Below, in pieces: positions 6,683 through 7,513 of a stretch of 7,513 bases of DNA. A program made the position numbers and the translations under genes. The notes beneath the pieces are model-generated. The model searched no databases. It saw only the letters and a list, made by a program, of their open reading frames with translations, and was not told the DNA's origin. The DNA lies in the NCBI GenBank assembly GCA_003694825.1, contig RFJS01000575.1:1-7513 (forward strand), in the 5' to 3' direction. How positions within the stretch are numbered: the first letter of the stretch is position 1; each line of letters begins with the position of its first letter. This stretch comes from Verrucomicrobiota bacterium (GTDB lineage Bacteria; Verrucomicrobiota; Verrucomicrobiia; Opitutales; Opitutaceae).

Positions 6683-7513
6683 ATGCAACCAGAGGTCCGC
6701 CGACCCGTGGCCAAAATCTACAGCGGGTCCGATGCGGACCTCGCGTTTTTGTCGGAAGTCCTCCGCCAGGGGGGGCTCGTGGCCGTGCCCACGGAAACCG
6801 TCTACGGCCTCGCCGCCAACGCCCTCGACGCCGAAGCCTGCCGAAAGATATTCGAAGTCAAGGGGCGGCCGGCTCACGACCCGTTCATCGTTCACGTCAG
6901 CGACCTCGCCGCCGCCCGCGCCATCGCCCGCCTCAACCCCCTCGCCGAGCGCCTCGCCGAACAATTCTGGCCCGGACCGCTCACCCTCGTCCTCCCCAAA
7001 GCTCCCGCCATCCCCGACATCGTCACCTCCGGCCGGCCCACCGTCGCCGTGCGCGTCCCCGGACACCCGCTCTTCCGCCGGCTCCTCGCCACCTGTGCGC
7101 TGCCCCTCGCCGCCCCCAGTGCCAACCCCTTCGGCTACGTCAGCCCCACCACCGCCGCCCACGTCCTCGAGGGGCTGGGTGAGCGCATCGGGCACATCCT
7201 CGACGGCGGCCCCGCCACCATCGGCGTCGAATCCACCATCATCGACGTCCGCGACGAATCCGCTCCCGTCATCCTTCGGCCCGGCGGCATCTCCCGGGAA
7301 AACCTCGAACTCGCCACCGACCTGCCCTTTCGGATCTACCGACGCGGCAACGCCGCCGCCAGCCCCTCAGCCCCCTCCGCTGCACCAGAGGGCGAACTCG
7401 CGCCGGGAATGCTCGACAAGCACTACAGCCCCCGGACCCGCCTCCACCTTGCCGAAGCGCCCTTCCCCTCCCCCGCCGACCTTCCACCCGCCGAGCGCGC
7501 CGCCCGGGTCTAT
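6683..7513 (+). CDS. sua5: Sua5/YrdC-type L-threonylcarbamoyladenylate synthase (cut by window end)
   Basis: The frame is open for 277 residues to the window edge. The enzyme makes threonylcarbamoyl-AMP from threonine, bicarbonate and ATP, the first step of the t6A modification at position 37 of tRNAs that read ANN codons. The YrdC domain spans about residues 18-205: VPTETVYGLA at 35-44, KGRPAHDPFIVHV at 60-72 (family KRP/KGRP loop), FWPGPLTLVL at 95-104, VAVRVP at 121-126, APSANPFG at 144-151, DGGPATIGVESTIID at 174-188 and LRPGGI at 198-203. A Pro/Ala/Ser-rich linker (223-239) leads to APGMLDKHYSPR (240-251), the opening of the Sua5 C-terminal domain, so this is the long Sua5 form, usually about 320-350 residues. 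The start is ATG 6683 or GTG 6707 in the same frame; AGAGG lies 11 bases before the latter, so the first eight residues are uncertain. It may be co-transcribed with rpsR. Confidence 0.93.
   Translation, partial: MQPEVRRPVAKIYSGSDADLAFLSEVLRQGGLVAVPTETVYGLAANALDAEACRKIFEVKGRPAHDPFIVHVSDLAAARAIARLNPLAERLAEQFWPGPLTLVLPKAPAIPDIVTSGRPTVAVRVPGHPLFRRLLATCALPLAAPSANPFGYVSPTTAAHVLEGLGERIGHILDGGPATIGVESTIIDVRDESAPVILRPGGISRENLELATDLPFRIYRRGNAAASPSAPSAAPEGELAPGMLDKHYSPRTRLHLAEAPFPSPADLPPAERAARVY

Noticed and set aside
6678..6706. Second TTGACA (6678-6683) as a promoter for the sua5-type gene
   Set aside because: No -10 like sequence lies at 16-18 bases, and the motif overlaps the ATG at 6683.
7135..7487. 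Minus-strand frames opposite the sua5-type gene
   Set aside because: They are Arg/Gly-rich shadows of a gene with a clear YrdC domain.

Overview
The window is GC-rich, with very strong G/C preference at third codon positions. It carries six protein genes, two of them cut by the window edges, and no visible tRNA, rRNA, CRISPR array or insertion sequence. Three things suggest a Verrucomicrobiota-like bacterium, perhaps Opitutaceae: several leaders without a Shine-Dalgarno sequence, an unusual cysteine-free ribosomal protein S18, and a giant protein resembling diphosphate-dependent PEP carboxykinase. This placement is inference and no marker here proves it.

Left part, minus strand (1-2638): reading in the direction of transcription, an FRG-domain protein (2638-1829) overlaps by 4 bases (ATGA) the start of an AEC-family membrane transporter (1832-882). 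These two form a translationally coupled pair. A 185-base gap with repeated GCGGGTTTT motifs follows, then the N-terminal 232 residues of a PAS-domain signalling protein (696-1) whose output domain lies outside the window.

Middle (2639-6264): a 200-base divergent intergenic region separates the FRG gene from a 1141-residue plus-strand protein. I read this protein as a probable PPi-type phosphoenolpyruvate carboxykinase, from its length and Gly-rich SGGGKS and TTGAGSEGALTKGP motifs. This is the most substantial gene here and is likely to be annotated 'hypothetical'. Such an enzyme would link oxaloacetate and PEP using PPi rather than a nucleotide.

Right part, plus strand (6265-7513): a strong 12-bp GC hairpin follows the giant gene. 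After it come a good sigma70-type promoter, rpsR (S18, standing apart from its usual rpsF/ssb/rplI partners), and a Sua5/YrdC-type threonylcarbamoyl-AMP synthase cut by the window end. The last two both serve translation and may be co-transcribed. I see no clear novel defence or mobile system. The observations most worth following are the PPi-PEPCK candidate and the FRG-transporter pair.
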